Counted from the first letter of the stretch, positions 1-5,914 are shown. The stretch is DNA of 11,128 nt from JBFWUM01 sp050247255 (GCA_050247255.1 JBFWUM010000081.1:1-11128), one strand, 5' to 3'. Numbers and translations are program-made. The notes: a model not told the origin generated them from the letters alone.

Positions 1-17
1 GCATGCGCTCAGCAGAG

Positions 18-107
18 CAAGGCTCAAGGCCCAGGGCCCAAGGCTCAATGCCAAACGCAGTAGGCTCCATTTGTCATTGCGCATTGCGCATTGGGCACTG
101 AGCATTG
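18..107. repeat. Heptad-unit inverted repeat (copy 1) at the mutS 3' end
   Basis: The left arm (18-52) is five consecutive 7-nt units of the pattern CAAKGCY or close variants (CAAGGCT, CAAGGCC, CAGGGCC, CAAGGCT, CAATGCC). After a 20-nt spacer (53-72) the right arm (73-107) is five units of the reverse complement (GTCATTG, CGCATTG twice, GGCACTG, AGCATTG). The arms can pair imperfectly into a long hairpin in the mutS transcript. The right arm ends at 107, directly against the mutS stop codon at 108-110. A second copy with the same 5+5 architecture is at 3937-4038. Positions 1-17 hold nothing I recognise. A role as terminator or 3' mRNA stabiliser is inference; there is no T-tract. Confidence 0.85.
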
Positions 108-2732
108 CTACCGTTCCTCAGCGAGCGACTTCAGGTCCGCGAGCAGTTGGAGCGCTTCTCTCGGCGTGGTCTCGTCCACATCGATCTCCTTCAGCCGTCT
201 AGACACCGCATCGTTGCCGGGAGTCGGGGCGGCGAAGAGCCCCAACTGGGCGGTCGGCGTGTCGCCGGGCGAGCCGGACAGTGTCGGCCGGCCACCGCGG
301 GAGAGCTCGTCGCGTTCCAGGCCGGCGAGGATCTCGCGCGCGCGCGACACCACGGCGGGCGGCAAGCCGGCCAGCCGGGCCACCTGGATGCCATAGCTCC
401 GATCAGAGCGCCCGGAGACGATCTTGCGCAGGAAGATGATGTCGTCGTGCCATTCGCGCGCGGCGACGTGGGCGTTGACGACCCCCGGCACCGCGTCCGG
501 CAGGTCGGTGAGCTCGTGGTAGTGGGTCGCGAACAGCGTCTTCGGCCGCGCCCGGTTGTTGGTCGCCAGGTATTCGGCCACCGCCCAGGCGATGCTCAGC
601 CCGTCGAAGGTGGACGTGCCGCGGCCGATCTCGTCGAGCACGACGAGGCTGCGCGAGGTCGCAGTGTGGAGGATGTTGGCGGTTTCCTGCATTTCGACCA
701 TGAACGTCGACTGCCCGCGGGCGATGTTGTCGGAGGCGCCGACGCGGGCGAAGATGCGGTCGATGATCGGGATCTTGGCGTCCTTCGCCGGGACGAACGA
801 TCCAATCTGCGCCAGCAGCGGGATCAGCGCCGCCTGCCGCAGGTAGGTCGACTTGCCGCCCATGTTGGGGCCGGTGAGGATTACCAGCTGCCGGGTGCTG
901 CCGTTCAGGTCGATGTCGTTGGCAACGAACGCGTCGGCCACGTAGCGCTCGACCACCGGGTGGCGGCCGTCGGTGACGACGAGATCGTCGCCGTCGTGCA
1001 CGTGCGGCTTGGTGAAGTTGCAGACGGCGGCGGTCTCCGCGAGGCCGGCGAGCACGTCGAGGGTCGCCAGGGCGCGCGCAGTGTCCTGGATGCGTCCGGC
1101 TTCGGCGGCCACGGCACTGCGCAGCGTCTCGAAGATCTCGAGCTCGCGGGCCAGGATGCGTTCGTCGGCGCCGAGGATCTTCTCCTCGTACTCCTTCAGT
1201 GCCGGGGTGGTGAAGCGCTCGCCGCCGGCAATCGTCTGCTTGCGCTGGTAGTCGTCGGGGACCGCGTGCAGGTTCGCCTTCGAGATTTCGATGTAATAGC
1301 CGAAGACGCGGTTGAAGCGCACCTTCAGCGAGCCGATCCCGGTGCGCGCCCGCTCGCGCTCTTCCATCTCGGCGATCACCTGCCGACCCGATCGGCTGAT
1401 GCTTTTCAGCTCGTCGAGCTCCGGGTCGATGCCGTCGCGGGTGAAGCCGCCCTCGCGCGTCAGCGCCGGCGGCTCGTCGATGATCGTCCGCTCGATCAGG
1501 TCGCGGATGTCGGCCAGGTCGTCGAGCTCGGCGAGCAGGCTCCGCAGCAGCGGCGCCTGCACCTCCTGCAGCACGCCGCGCAGCCGCGGGATGGCGGCCA
1601 GCGACTGGCGCAGCGAGACCATGTCGCGCGGGTTGGCCGAGCCGAGCGCCACCCGCGCCAGCAGCCGTTCGAGATCGTGGACGGCCTTCAGCGTCTCGCG
1701 GAACTTGCCGCGGTCGGTCGAGCGGAACGCCAGCTCCTCGACCGCGTCGAGCCGATCGCGGATGCGCTCGAGCGAGCAGAGCGGACGCAGCAGCCAGCCG
1801 CGCAGGAGCCGCCCGGCCATGCTGGTGACGGTCCGATCGATCTCGTGCAGCAGCGATCCCGGTGTGCCCCCCTCGCTGCCGGTCACGACCTCGAGGTGCT
1901 TCAGGGTGATCGGATCGATCACCAGGCAGTCGGCCGCGGTGCGGTAACCGACGCTGCGGACGTGCGCGAGATCGGCCTTCTGGGTGTCGCGCAGGTAGGC
2001 CACCAGGCCGCCCGCCGCCTGCACCGCGGCGGTACGTCCCTCGAGGCCGAAGCCGTCGAGGCCGTGCGTCCGCAGCTGCTCGATCAGCGTGCGCCGCGCC
2101 GACTCCGGCTCGAAGCTCCATCCCTCGACGCTGGTGACCGGAATCTGCAGCCGGCCGATCTCGGGGACCCGCTCGACGATCGTGCCGCCGGCGGCGACGA
2201 CGATTTCGCGCGGCCGCAGCACGGCGAGGTCGTCAGCCAGCGCCTGGAGGGCGTCTCCGGGGTACTCGGCGGTCGTGAATTCGCCGGTGGAGAGGTCGAT
2301 CGCCGCGGCCCCCCACGATTGGTTCTCGACAATCGCCATCAGGAACGCCGGCTCGCGCGCGTCGAGCTGGCTGGCGTCGGTCAGCGTCCCCGGCGACACG
2401 ACGCGCACCACCTCGCGCTTCACCAGCCCCTTGGCCTTCTTCGGGTCCTCGACCTGCTCGCAGATGGCGACGCGGAACCCCTTCCTGACGAGCCGGGCCA
2501 GGTAGCCGTCGGCGGCGTGGTAGGGGATGCCGCACATCGGGATGCCGTTGCCGCTCGCATCCTTCGATCGCGACGTCAGGGTCAGGTCGAGGGCGCGGGC
2601 CGCCGCGAGCGCGTCCTCGTAGAACATCTCGTAGAAATCGCCCATGCGGAAGAAGACGATCGCGTCGCGATACTGCCGCTTCGCTTCGAGGTACTGCCGC
2701 ATGGCCGGCGTGGCCGTGGCTGTCGAGGACAT
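108..2732 (-). CDS. mutS: DNA mismatch repair protein MutS
   Basis: MutS recognises base mismatches and small loops in DNA and starts methyl-independent or methyl-directed repair with MutL, acting as a clamp dimer with an ATPase. At 874 residues it has the usual MutS1 length. The N-terminal mismatch-binding Phe-x-Glu motif is seen as GDFYEMF (F33, E35). Near residue 620 lies the Walker A motif GPNMGGKST, near 698 the Walker B/signature region LDEIGRGTSTFDG, followed by ATHYHELTDL. The C-terminal helix-turn-helix tail is present (ending KSLAEER), so the gene looks intact. I chose the ATG at 2732 because homologous sequence begins about ten residues later (MRQYLEAKRQY). The frame stays open back to an ATG at 2792, but that start would run into divergently transcribed tsaB and adds unconserved residues. 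No Shine-Dalgarno is visible. The start lies 12 nt from a promoter-like GATAAT on this strand, suggesting a short leader. No mutL is in view. Confidence 0.97.
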   Translation of the reverse strand: MSSTATATPAMRQYLEAKRQYRDAIVFFRMGDFYEMFYEDALAAARALDLTLTSRSKDASGNGIPMCGIPYHAADGYLARLVRKGFRVAICEQVEDPKKAKGLVKREVVRVVSPGTLTDASQLDAREPAFLMAIVENQSWGAAAIDLSTGEFTTAEYPGDALQALADDLAVLRPREIVVAAGGTIVERVPEIGRLQIPVTSVEGWSFEPESARRTLIEQLRTHGLDGFGLEGRTAAVQAAGGLVAYLRDTQKADLAHVRSVGYRTAADCLVIDPITLKHLEVVTGSEGGTPGSLLHEIDRTVTSMAGRLLRGWLLRPLCSLERIRDRLDAVEELAFRSTDRGKFRETLKAVHDLERLLARVALGSANPRDMVSLRQSLAAIPRLRGVLQEVQAPLLRSLLAELDDLADIRDLIERTIIDEPPALTREGGFTRDGIDPELDELKSISRSGRQVIAEMEERERARTGIGSLKVRFNRVFGYYIEISKANLHAVPDDYQRKQTIAGGERFTTPALKEYEEKILGADERILARELEIFETLRSAVAAEAGRIQDTARALATLDVLAGLAETAAVCNFTKPHVHDGDDLVVTDGRHPVVERYVADAFVANDIDLNGSTRQLVILTGPNMGGKSTYLRQAALIPLLAQIGSFVPAKDAKIPIIDRIFARVGASDNIARGQSTFMVEMQETANILHTATSRSLVVLDEIGRGTSTFDGLSIAWAVAEYLATNNRARPKTLFATHYHELTDLPDAVPGVVNAHVAAREWHDDIIFLRKIVSGRSDRSYGIQVARLAGLPPAVVSRAREILAGLERDELSRGGRPTLSGSPGDTPTAQLGLFAAPTPGNDAVSRRLKEIDVDETTPREALQLLADLKSLAEER

Positions 2733-2740
2733 TCGAGCGT

Positions 2741-2750
2741 TGCTATTATC
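2741..2750. promoter_or_regulatory. Shared AT-rich core, possible bidirectional -10 for mutS and tsaB
   Basis: In otherwise GC-rich sequence, the 29-bp gap between two divergent start codons contains TGCTATTATC. Read on the plus strand it is an extended -10 (TGn followed by TATTAT, 2744-2749), 12 nt before the tsaB ATG. Read on the minus strand, GATAAT (2750 to 2745) lies 12 nt before the mutS ATG. No convincing -35 hexamer is seen on either strand. Overlapping symmetrical -10 elements driving divergent transcription are a known bacterial arrangement; its use here is inference. Confidence 0.45.
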
Positions 2751-2761
2751 TGACACACGCG

Positions 2762-3490
2762 ATGCTGATCCTCGCCCTTGACACCACGACACGCGCCGGC
2801 AGCTGTGCGCTGGCGCGCGACGGCCGGGTCGTGCGCGAGCAGGCGAGCGATCCCGGGCAGCCGCCGGCAGCGCGGCTGCCGGCCGACTTGATGGCGTTGC
2901 TCGACGCCGCCGGCGTCGCGCTCGACGCCATCGACCTGTTTGCCGTGGCGACCGGCCCCGGATCGTTCACCGGCCTGCGCATCGGCATCGCCACCATGCA
3001 GGGGCTCGCCTTCGCGCGCAGTAAGCCGCTCATCGGCATCTCAGGGCTCGACGCCCTCGCCGCGATCGCGACCTCAGCGGAGATCCCCTCCGTGCGCTCC
3101 GGCGCCTCCGCTCTACCACCGACCACCGACCATCGACCACCGACCATCGTTACCTGGGTCGACGCCTGGCGCGGCGAGGTGTACGCGGCGCGGTACGAAG
3201 CGGGGCGCGAGGTGGAGGCGCCGATCGTGGCGCCACCCGCGCAGCTGCTCGCGCGCATCACGACGCCGGCGCTGTTCATCGGCGACGGCGCGGCGGCGTA
3301 TCGCGACGAGATCGCGCGCGCGCTTGGCGATCGGGGGCAGCTTGCCGAGCCGCTCACGCCGCTGCTGGCCGGCGCCATCGCGCGGCTGGCCGACGCTGCC
3401 GCGGCCGCGGGCCACCTGCCTGCGGCGGACGCGATCCGGCCGCTGTACGTGCGCCGTCCCGACGCCGAGCTCGCCCGGGATCGCGCGTGA
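2762..3490 (+). CDS. tsaB: tRNA threonylcarbamoyladenosine biosynthesis protein TsaB
   Basis: TsaB (YeaZ) is the catalytically inactive ASKHA-fold partner of TsaD. With TsaE it supports transfer of threonylcarbamoyl to A37 of ANN-decoding tRNAs in the cytoplasm. Visible hallmarks are the N-terminal strand LILALDTTT (residues 2-10), the signature ATGPGSFTGLRIG (63-75) and the conserved DAWRGEVYAARY stretch (134-145). The protein is 242 residues. Between helix GLDALAAIAT and the IVTWVDA strand it holds a proline/threonine-rich, repeat-encoded stretch (about residues 106-130) that is not typical of the family and probably forms a surface loop. The ATG at 2762 lies 12 nt after an extended -10-like element with no Shine-Dalgarno, so the mRNA leader is probably very short. 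The stop codon overlaps the GTG start of rimI by GTGA, indicating translational coupling. tsaD and tsaE are not in the window. Confidence 0.94.
   Translation: MLILALDTTTRAGSCALARDGRVVREQASDPGQPPAARLPADLMALLDAAGVALDAIDLFAVATGPGSFTGLRIGIATMQGLAFARSKPLIGISGLDALAAIATSAEIPSVRSGASALPPTTDHRPPTIVTWVDAWRGEVYAARYEAGREVEAPIVAPPAQLLARITTPALFIGDGAAAYRDEIARALGDRGQLAEPLTPLLAGAIARLADAAAAAGHLPAADAIRPLYVRRPDAELARDRA
3076..3150 (+). repeat. Repeat insertion inside tsaB with 7-nt units
   Basis: Positions 3115-3149 are five consecutive 7-nt units of the form ACCAYCG (ACCACCG twice, ACCATCG, ACCACCG, ACCATCG). Just upstream, AGCGGAG (3076-3082) and CTCCGCT (3106-3112) form a perfect 7-bp inverted repeat around 23 nt. 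If the inserted segment is roughly 3076-3150, it is 75 nt, exactly 25 codons, which would explain how tsaB stays open. The heptad tract is certain; the insertion borders are an estimate. The unit sequence differs from the CAAKGCY heptads at 18-107 and 3937-4038. Confidence 0.75.
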
Positions 3491-3939
3491 CGTACACCAT
3501 CGAGCCGCTCGACGGCGAGGCTGACCTCGACGGCGTGCTCGACGTCGAAGCGGAATCGTTCACCAACCCGTGGACGCGCGAGATGTATGCCTGGGAGCTG
3601 CAGAACCGCGCCGTCTGCCACATCTACGTGGTCCGCCTGCCGGAGTGCCCGGTGGCCGGCTTCTGCGCCTTCTGGCTGGTGTTCGACGAGATCCACATCA
3701 ACAACATCGCCATGCGGCCGGCGTTTCGCGGCCGCGGCATCGGCACCGCGCTGATGCACCACGTGCTGGCGGAAGGGCGCGCGCGCGGCGCACGGCGGGC
3801 AACGCTCGAAGTCCGCGCCTCGAACGAGGCGGCGCGGCGTCTTTACGAGCGGCTTGGCTTCTACGTGGCGGGCGCGCGGAAGAACTACTACAGCCAGCCC
3901 GTGGAGGATGCCTTGATCCTGTGGAGAGACGATCAATAA
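3487..3939 (+). CDS. rimI: Ribosomal-protein-alanine N-acetyltransferase RimI (GNAT family)
   Basis: RimI transfers an acetyl group from acetyl-CoA to the N-terminal alanine of ribosomal protein S18, and some homologues act on other proteins or lysines. The 150-residue protein is a single GNAT domain. The acetyl-CoA pyrophosphate-binding loop is RGRGIGTA (81-88). The general base candidate is the glutamate in LEVR (E108). The pattern N113 with Y120, and the C-terminal motif RKNYYSQPVEDALIL, are typical of RimI rather than of a generic GNAT. Translation starts at GTG 3487, overlapping the tsaB stop by 4 nt. tsaB-rimI adjacency is common in bacteria and supports the assignment. The TAA stop (3937-3939) is itself the first three bases of the heptad repeat that follows. 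The exact substrate cannot be told from sequence. Confidence 0.93.
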   Translation: MTYTIEPLDGEADLDGVLDVEAESFTNPWTREMYAWELQNRAVCHIYVVRLPECPVAGFCAFWLVFDEIHINNIAMRPAFRGRGIGTALMHHVLAEGRARGARRATLEVRASNEAARRLYERLGFYVAGARKNYYSQPVEDALILWRDDQ

Positions 3940-4038
3940 GGCTCAATGCCCAAGGCTCAATGCCCAATGCTCAAGCTGTAAGTCGTTGCTGAGTATGGGC
4001 CTTATCGTTGTGCATTGGGCATTGCGCATTGGGCCTTG
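3937..4038. repeat. Heptad-unit inverted repeat (copy 2) at the rimI 3' end
   Basis: The left arm (3937-3971) has five 7-nt units: TAAGGCT, CAATGCC, CAAGGCT, CAATGCC, CAATGCT. The right arm (4004-4038) has five reverse-complement units: ATCGTTG, TGCATTG, GGCATTG, CGCATTG, GGCCTTG. The spacer is 32 nt (3972-4003). The first unit contains the rimI stop codon TAA. The 5+5 layout and unit consensus match copy 1 at 18-107, while the spacers do not match. The repeat fills most of the 158-bp gap before the DUF465 gene and could fold at the 3' end of the tsaB-rimI mRNA. Confidence 0.85.
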
Positions 4039-4059
4039 GGGTGTTAAGGTTCCCCCAAG
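4035..4059 (+). promoter_or_regulatory. Candidate leader hairpin before the DUF465 gene
   Basis: CTTGGGG (4035-4041) pairs perfectly with CCCCAAG (4053-4059) around an 11-nt loop. It begins inside the last heptad of the upstream repeat and sits about 27 nt before the ribosome binding site. A second tiny stem (GGTC, loop CGAA, GACC; 4063-4074) follows. These could be leader structure or part of termination of the upstream operon; there is no T-tract. No clear promoter hexamers are seen for the downstream gene. Confidence 0.3.
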
Positions 4060-4085
4060 ATCGGTCCGAAGACCTCTTCTCACAC

Positions 4086-4091
4086 AGGAGG
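4086..4091 (+). promoter_or_regulatory. Consensus Shine-Dalgarno AGGAGG for the DUF465 gene
   Basis: AGGAGG lies 6 nt before the ATG at 4098 and fixes that start. It is the only strong ribosome binding site seen in the window, in contrast to the SD-less starts of mutS, tsaB and psd. Confidence 0.85.
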
Positions 4092-4097
4092 GCGGCT

Positions 4098-4340
4098 ATG
4101 AATGCAGCGGAAGCACAAGAGGTAAAGAACCTCTTGTTGCAGCGAGACGATCACTTTCGCGAGCTTGCCCAGCGGCACCACCAGCTCGACGAACAGCTTC
4201 ACCAGTTCACCGACAAGCACTACCTCTCCAGCACCGAACAGCTCGAAGAAATCACCCTGAAGAAGCAGAAGCTCGCGCTCAAGGACCAGATGGAGCAGAT
4301 GGCTCGCGAGTACGCTCACCACCACAGCCGCGCCTCGTAG
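4098..4340 (+). CDS. Small YdcH/DUF465 family coiled-coil protein
   Basis: An 80-residue, highly charged, helical protein with heptad-like spacing of hydrophobic residues and many Gln, Glu, Lys and His residues. The motif RDDHFRELAQRHHQLDEQLH (residues 16-35), followed by a second helix with ITLKKQKLALKDQMEQMA, fits the YdcH/DUF465 family: short two-helix cytoplasmic proteins of no established biochemical role. The start at 4098 is set by a consensus Shine-Dalgarno; the frame also stays open upstream to 4008, but through repeat sequence. The gene is monocistronic, with the heptad repeat upstream and an intrinsic terminator 25 nt after the stop. The strong ribosome binding site suggests high expression. 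Family assignment is by pattern recognition; a specific function is not known. Confidence 0.82.
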   Translation: MNAAEAQEVKNLLLQRDDHFRELAQRHHQLDEQLHQFTDKHYLSSTEQLEEITLKKQKLALKDQMEQMAREYAHHHSRAS

Positions 4341-4364
4341 CGCCGCACCCTCTTTCGCATGTCC

Positions 4365-4389
4365 GGGCCGCCTGCGGGCGGCCCTTTTT
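4365..4389 (+). terminator. Intrinsic terminator after the DUF465 gene
   Basis: GGGCCGCC (4365-4372) pairs perfectly with GGCGGCCC (4377-4384) around a TGCG loop, followed by TTTTT (4385-4389). It begins 25 nt after the DUF465 stop codon and ends only 15 nt before the psd start codon. Confidence 0.9.
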
Positions 4390-4392
4390 CTG

Positions 4393-4398
4393 TACAGT
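4393..4398 (+). promoter_or_regulatory. Weak candidate -10 for psd
   Basis: TACAGT lies 6 nt before the psd ATG. If used, transcription would begin at or next to the ATG, giving a leaderless mRNA. The -35 position would fall inside the terminator stem and shows no match, so this is speculative. Alternatively psd depends on read-through of the terminator. Confidence 0.2.
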
Positions 4399-4404
4399 AA
4401 ACAG

Positions 4405-5040
4405 ATGCGTATCGATCCGGCGGGGCTGCCATTCATCGGCGGCTCGGTGCTGCTCGCGGTCGTGGTCGCCCTGTGGGGCGGCTGGGCCTACGCCGCGGTC
4501 TTCATCGTCCTCGGCCTCTTTTTCCTGTTCTTCTTCCGGGACCCGCATCGTGTGGCGACCGTCGGGGAGCAGCTCGTGCTGTCGCCCGCGGATGGCCGGG
4601 TCATGGTCGCCGGGGCCCCGACCGGGCAGGCGTTTCCGCCCGGACAGTGGCAGCAGATCAGCATTTTCCTGTCGCCGATGGACGTCCACGTCAACCGAAT
4701 GCCGATCGGCGGCCGTGTCACCCGGGTGGAGTATCATCCCGGCCGCTTCCTGCCGGCCTACAAGGCCGAGGCGGGGGACCTGAACGAATACGCCGAGGTC
4801 TGGATCGACCACGGTGGGCAGACCATCGTCGTTCGGCAAATCGTCGGCATCCTGGCGCGGCGGATCGTCTGCCGCACGACCGAGGGGGCCGTCGTGCAAG
4901 CCGGGGAGCGCTACGGGGTGATGAAGTTCGGATCGCGAATGGACCTGTTCCTGCCGCCGGATGCCGCCATCACGGTGTCGGTCGGGGACAAGGTGTCGGC
5001 GGCGGTCACGGTGATCGCGGAGCTGGCGCCCCATGCCTGA
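4405..5040 (+). CDS. psd: Phosphatidylserine decarboxylase proenzyme
   Basis: Psd decarboxylates phosphatidylserine to phosphatidylethanolamine at the inner membrane, using a pyruvoyl group made by self-cleavage. At 211 residues this is the short bacterial form. Two hydrophobic N-terminal segments (about 9-44) anchor it. The likely catalytic triad is D63 in SPADG, H95 in PMDVHVNRMP, and S177. The self-cleavage site is G176-S177 in the motif MKFGSRMDLFLP, where the FGSR form replaces the LGST of the enterobacterial enzyme. The serine becomes the pyruvoyl cap of the alpha subunit. The ATG at 4405 lies just 15 nt after a terminator T-tract with no Shine-Dalgarno. The 3' end overlaps pssA by 8 bp, so the decarboxylase is coupled to the enzyme that makes its substrate. 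Confidence 0.96.
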   Translation: MRIDPAGLPFIGGSVLLAVVVALWGGWAYAAVFIVLGLFFLFFFRDPHRVATVGEQLVLSPADGRVMVAGAPTGQAFPPGQWQQISIFLSPMDVHVNRMPIGGRVTRVEYHPGRFLPAYKAEAGDLNEYAEVWIDHGGQTIVVRQIVGILARRIVCRTTEGAVVQAGERYGVMKFGSRMDLFLPPDAAITVSVGDKVSAAVTVIAELAPHA

Positions 5041-5878
5041 GCGGCGCGACGCGCGATCGCGCCTGCGCATGCTGACCCCGCTGCGGCGGCGCGACGATCA
5101 GCAGGGGCGCCGCGTGCGGCGCGGGGTCTACCTGCTGCCCAGCATGTTCACGATGGCGAACATGTTCTGCGGCTACGCCTGCATCGTCTATGCAATGCGC
5201 GGCGAGTTCCGGACGGCGGCCCCGTTCATCGGCGTGGCCATCGTCCTCGACATGCTCGACGGGCGCGTGGCCCGCATGACCGGCACGAGCAGCGCCTTCG
5301 GGATCGAGTTCGACTCGCTGGCCGACGTCATCTCGTTCGGCGTCGCCCCGGCCATCCTGTCGTTTGCGTGGGGGCTCCAGCCGCTCGGCCGGGTCGGCTG
5401 GGCCGCCGGGTTCCTGTTCGTGGCGGCCGCCGCCGTCCGGCTGGCGCGCTTCAACATCCAGGCGGGCTCGCACGATAAGCGCTACTTCGTGGGGATGCCG
5501 AGCCCGGCGGCCGCCGGCGTGCCGGCCGCCACCGTCTTCGCCTATCCGCAGGGGTTCCAGACGAGCCCCGAGGCGCTGCCGGTGCTGGCGATGGTCATCG
5601 TCCCCGCGCTGCTGATGGTCAGCACGATCCGCTTCCGCAGCTTCAAGACGCTCGACCTGCAGTCGCGGCGAAGCTACCCGGTGCTGTTCCTGTTCGCCGT
5701 CGGCCTTGCCGCGCTCGCCTCGCAGCCCGAGTGGATGCTGGTGGCCATGGCCTACACCTACCTCGCATCCGCGTTCATCGGCATTGCCTGGTCGCGCATC
5801 CGCCGGCGTTCGGAAAGCCACGAAGATCACGAAGGTGGTTCAGCCACAAAGGACACAAAGATCACGAAGCTTTCGTAG
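5033..5878 (+). CDS. pssA: CDP-diacylglycerol--serine O-phosphatidyltransferase
   Basis: An integral-membrane enzyme that condenses CDP-diacylglycerol with L-serine to give phosphatidylserine and CMP, the step before Psd. The complete CDP-alcohol phosphatidyltransferase signature Dx2DGx2ARx8Gx3Dx3D is present: D73, D76, G77, A80, R81, G90, D94, D98. Several hydrophobic segments flank it (for example 41-56, 64-75 and 120-140, with more in the C-terminal half). The basic N-terminus (residues 1-31) is soluble. The ATG at 5033 overlaps the end of psd by 8 bp. The headgroup is inferred from the psd neighbour, since the signature alone does not set alcohol specificity. The last 20 or so residues (from about 262, ending TKDTKITKLS) and the stop codon are encoded by a nonamer repeat, so the C-terminal tail is probably acquired and not functional. 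Confidence 0.94.
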   Translation: MPERRDARSRLRMLTPLRRRDDQQGRRVRRGVYLLPSMFTMANMFCGYACIVYAMRGEFRTAAPFIGVAIVLDMLDGRVARMTGTSSAFGIEFDSLADVISFGVAPAILSFAWGLQPLGRVGWAAGFLFVAAAAVRLARFNIQAGSHDKRYFVGMPSPAAAGVPAATVFAYPQGFQTSPEALPVLAMVIVPALLMVSTIRFRSFKTLDLQSRRSYPVLFLFAVGLAALASQPEWMLVAMAYTYLASAFIGIAWSRIRRRSESHEDHEGGSATKDTKITKLS

Positions 5879-5914
5879 CCAACCTGCCCTTTGTGTTCGT
5901 TGTGACCTTTGTGG
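5819..5914. repeat. Nonamer-unit inverted repeat between converging pssA and the kinase gene
   Basis: 9-nt units near the consensus CACRAAGRW form the left side: CACGAAGAT (5819-5827), CACGAAGGT (5828-5836), an 8-nt interruption, then CACAAAGGA, CACAAAGAT and CACGAAGCT (5845-5871). After a 15-nt spacer (5872-5886) come three reverse-complement units, CCCTTTGTG, TTCGTTGTG and ACCTTTGTG (5887-5913). The outer 10 bp are perfectly complementary (5843-5852 with 5906-5915). The left side lies inside the end of pssA; the right side ends one base short of the kinase stop codon (5915-5917). Similar HEGHEDHE-coding repeats occur widely in environmental bacterial genomes. A role as bidirectional terminator is possible but unproven. 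Confidence 0.85.

Noticed and set aside
18..107. CRISPR-like or direct-repeat array
   Set aside because: Units are 7 nt without spacers, arms are inverted, and there are no cas genes; the same applies to 3937-4038 and 5819-5914.
105..2753. Very long open frame on the plus strand opposite mutS (882 codons), and further long frames antisense to mutS
   Set aside because: High GC content leaves stops rare in shadow frames. The translation is Arg/Asp/Val/Leu-rich low-complexity with no domain, while the minus strand encodes an intact MutS.
2733..2792. N-terminal extension of MutS to the ATG at 2792
   Set aside because: The 20 extra residues resemble nothing in MutS and would overlap the start of tsaB and the AT-rich promoter-like core.
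2746..3936. Minus-strand frame opposite tsaB and rimI
   Set aside because: No recognisable domain; tsaB and rimI on the plus strand have full family signatures and coupled starts.
3986..4783. 265-codon plus-strand frame crossing the DUF465 gene and the start of psd
   Set aside because: It runs through a repeat, an intrinsic terminator and two well-supported genes in other frames; its translation is Arg/Ser/Pro-rich and without motifs.
5819..5914. Insertion-sequence remnant with terminal inverted repeats
   Set aside because: The 15-nt spacer has no coding capacity, there are no target-site duplications, and the arms are built of 9-nt units, unlike transposon ends.
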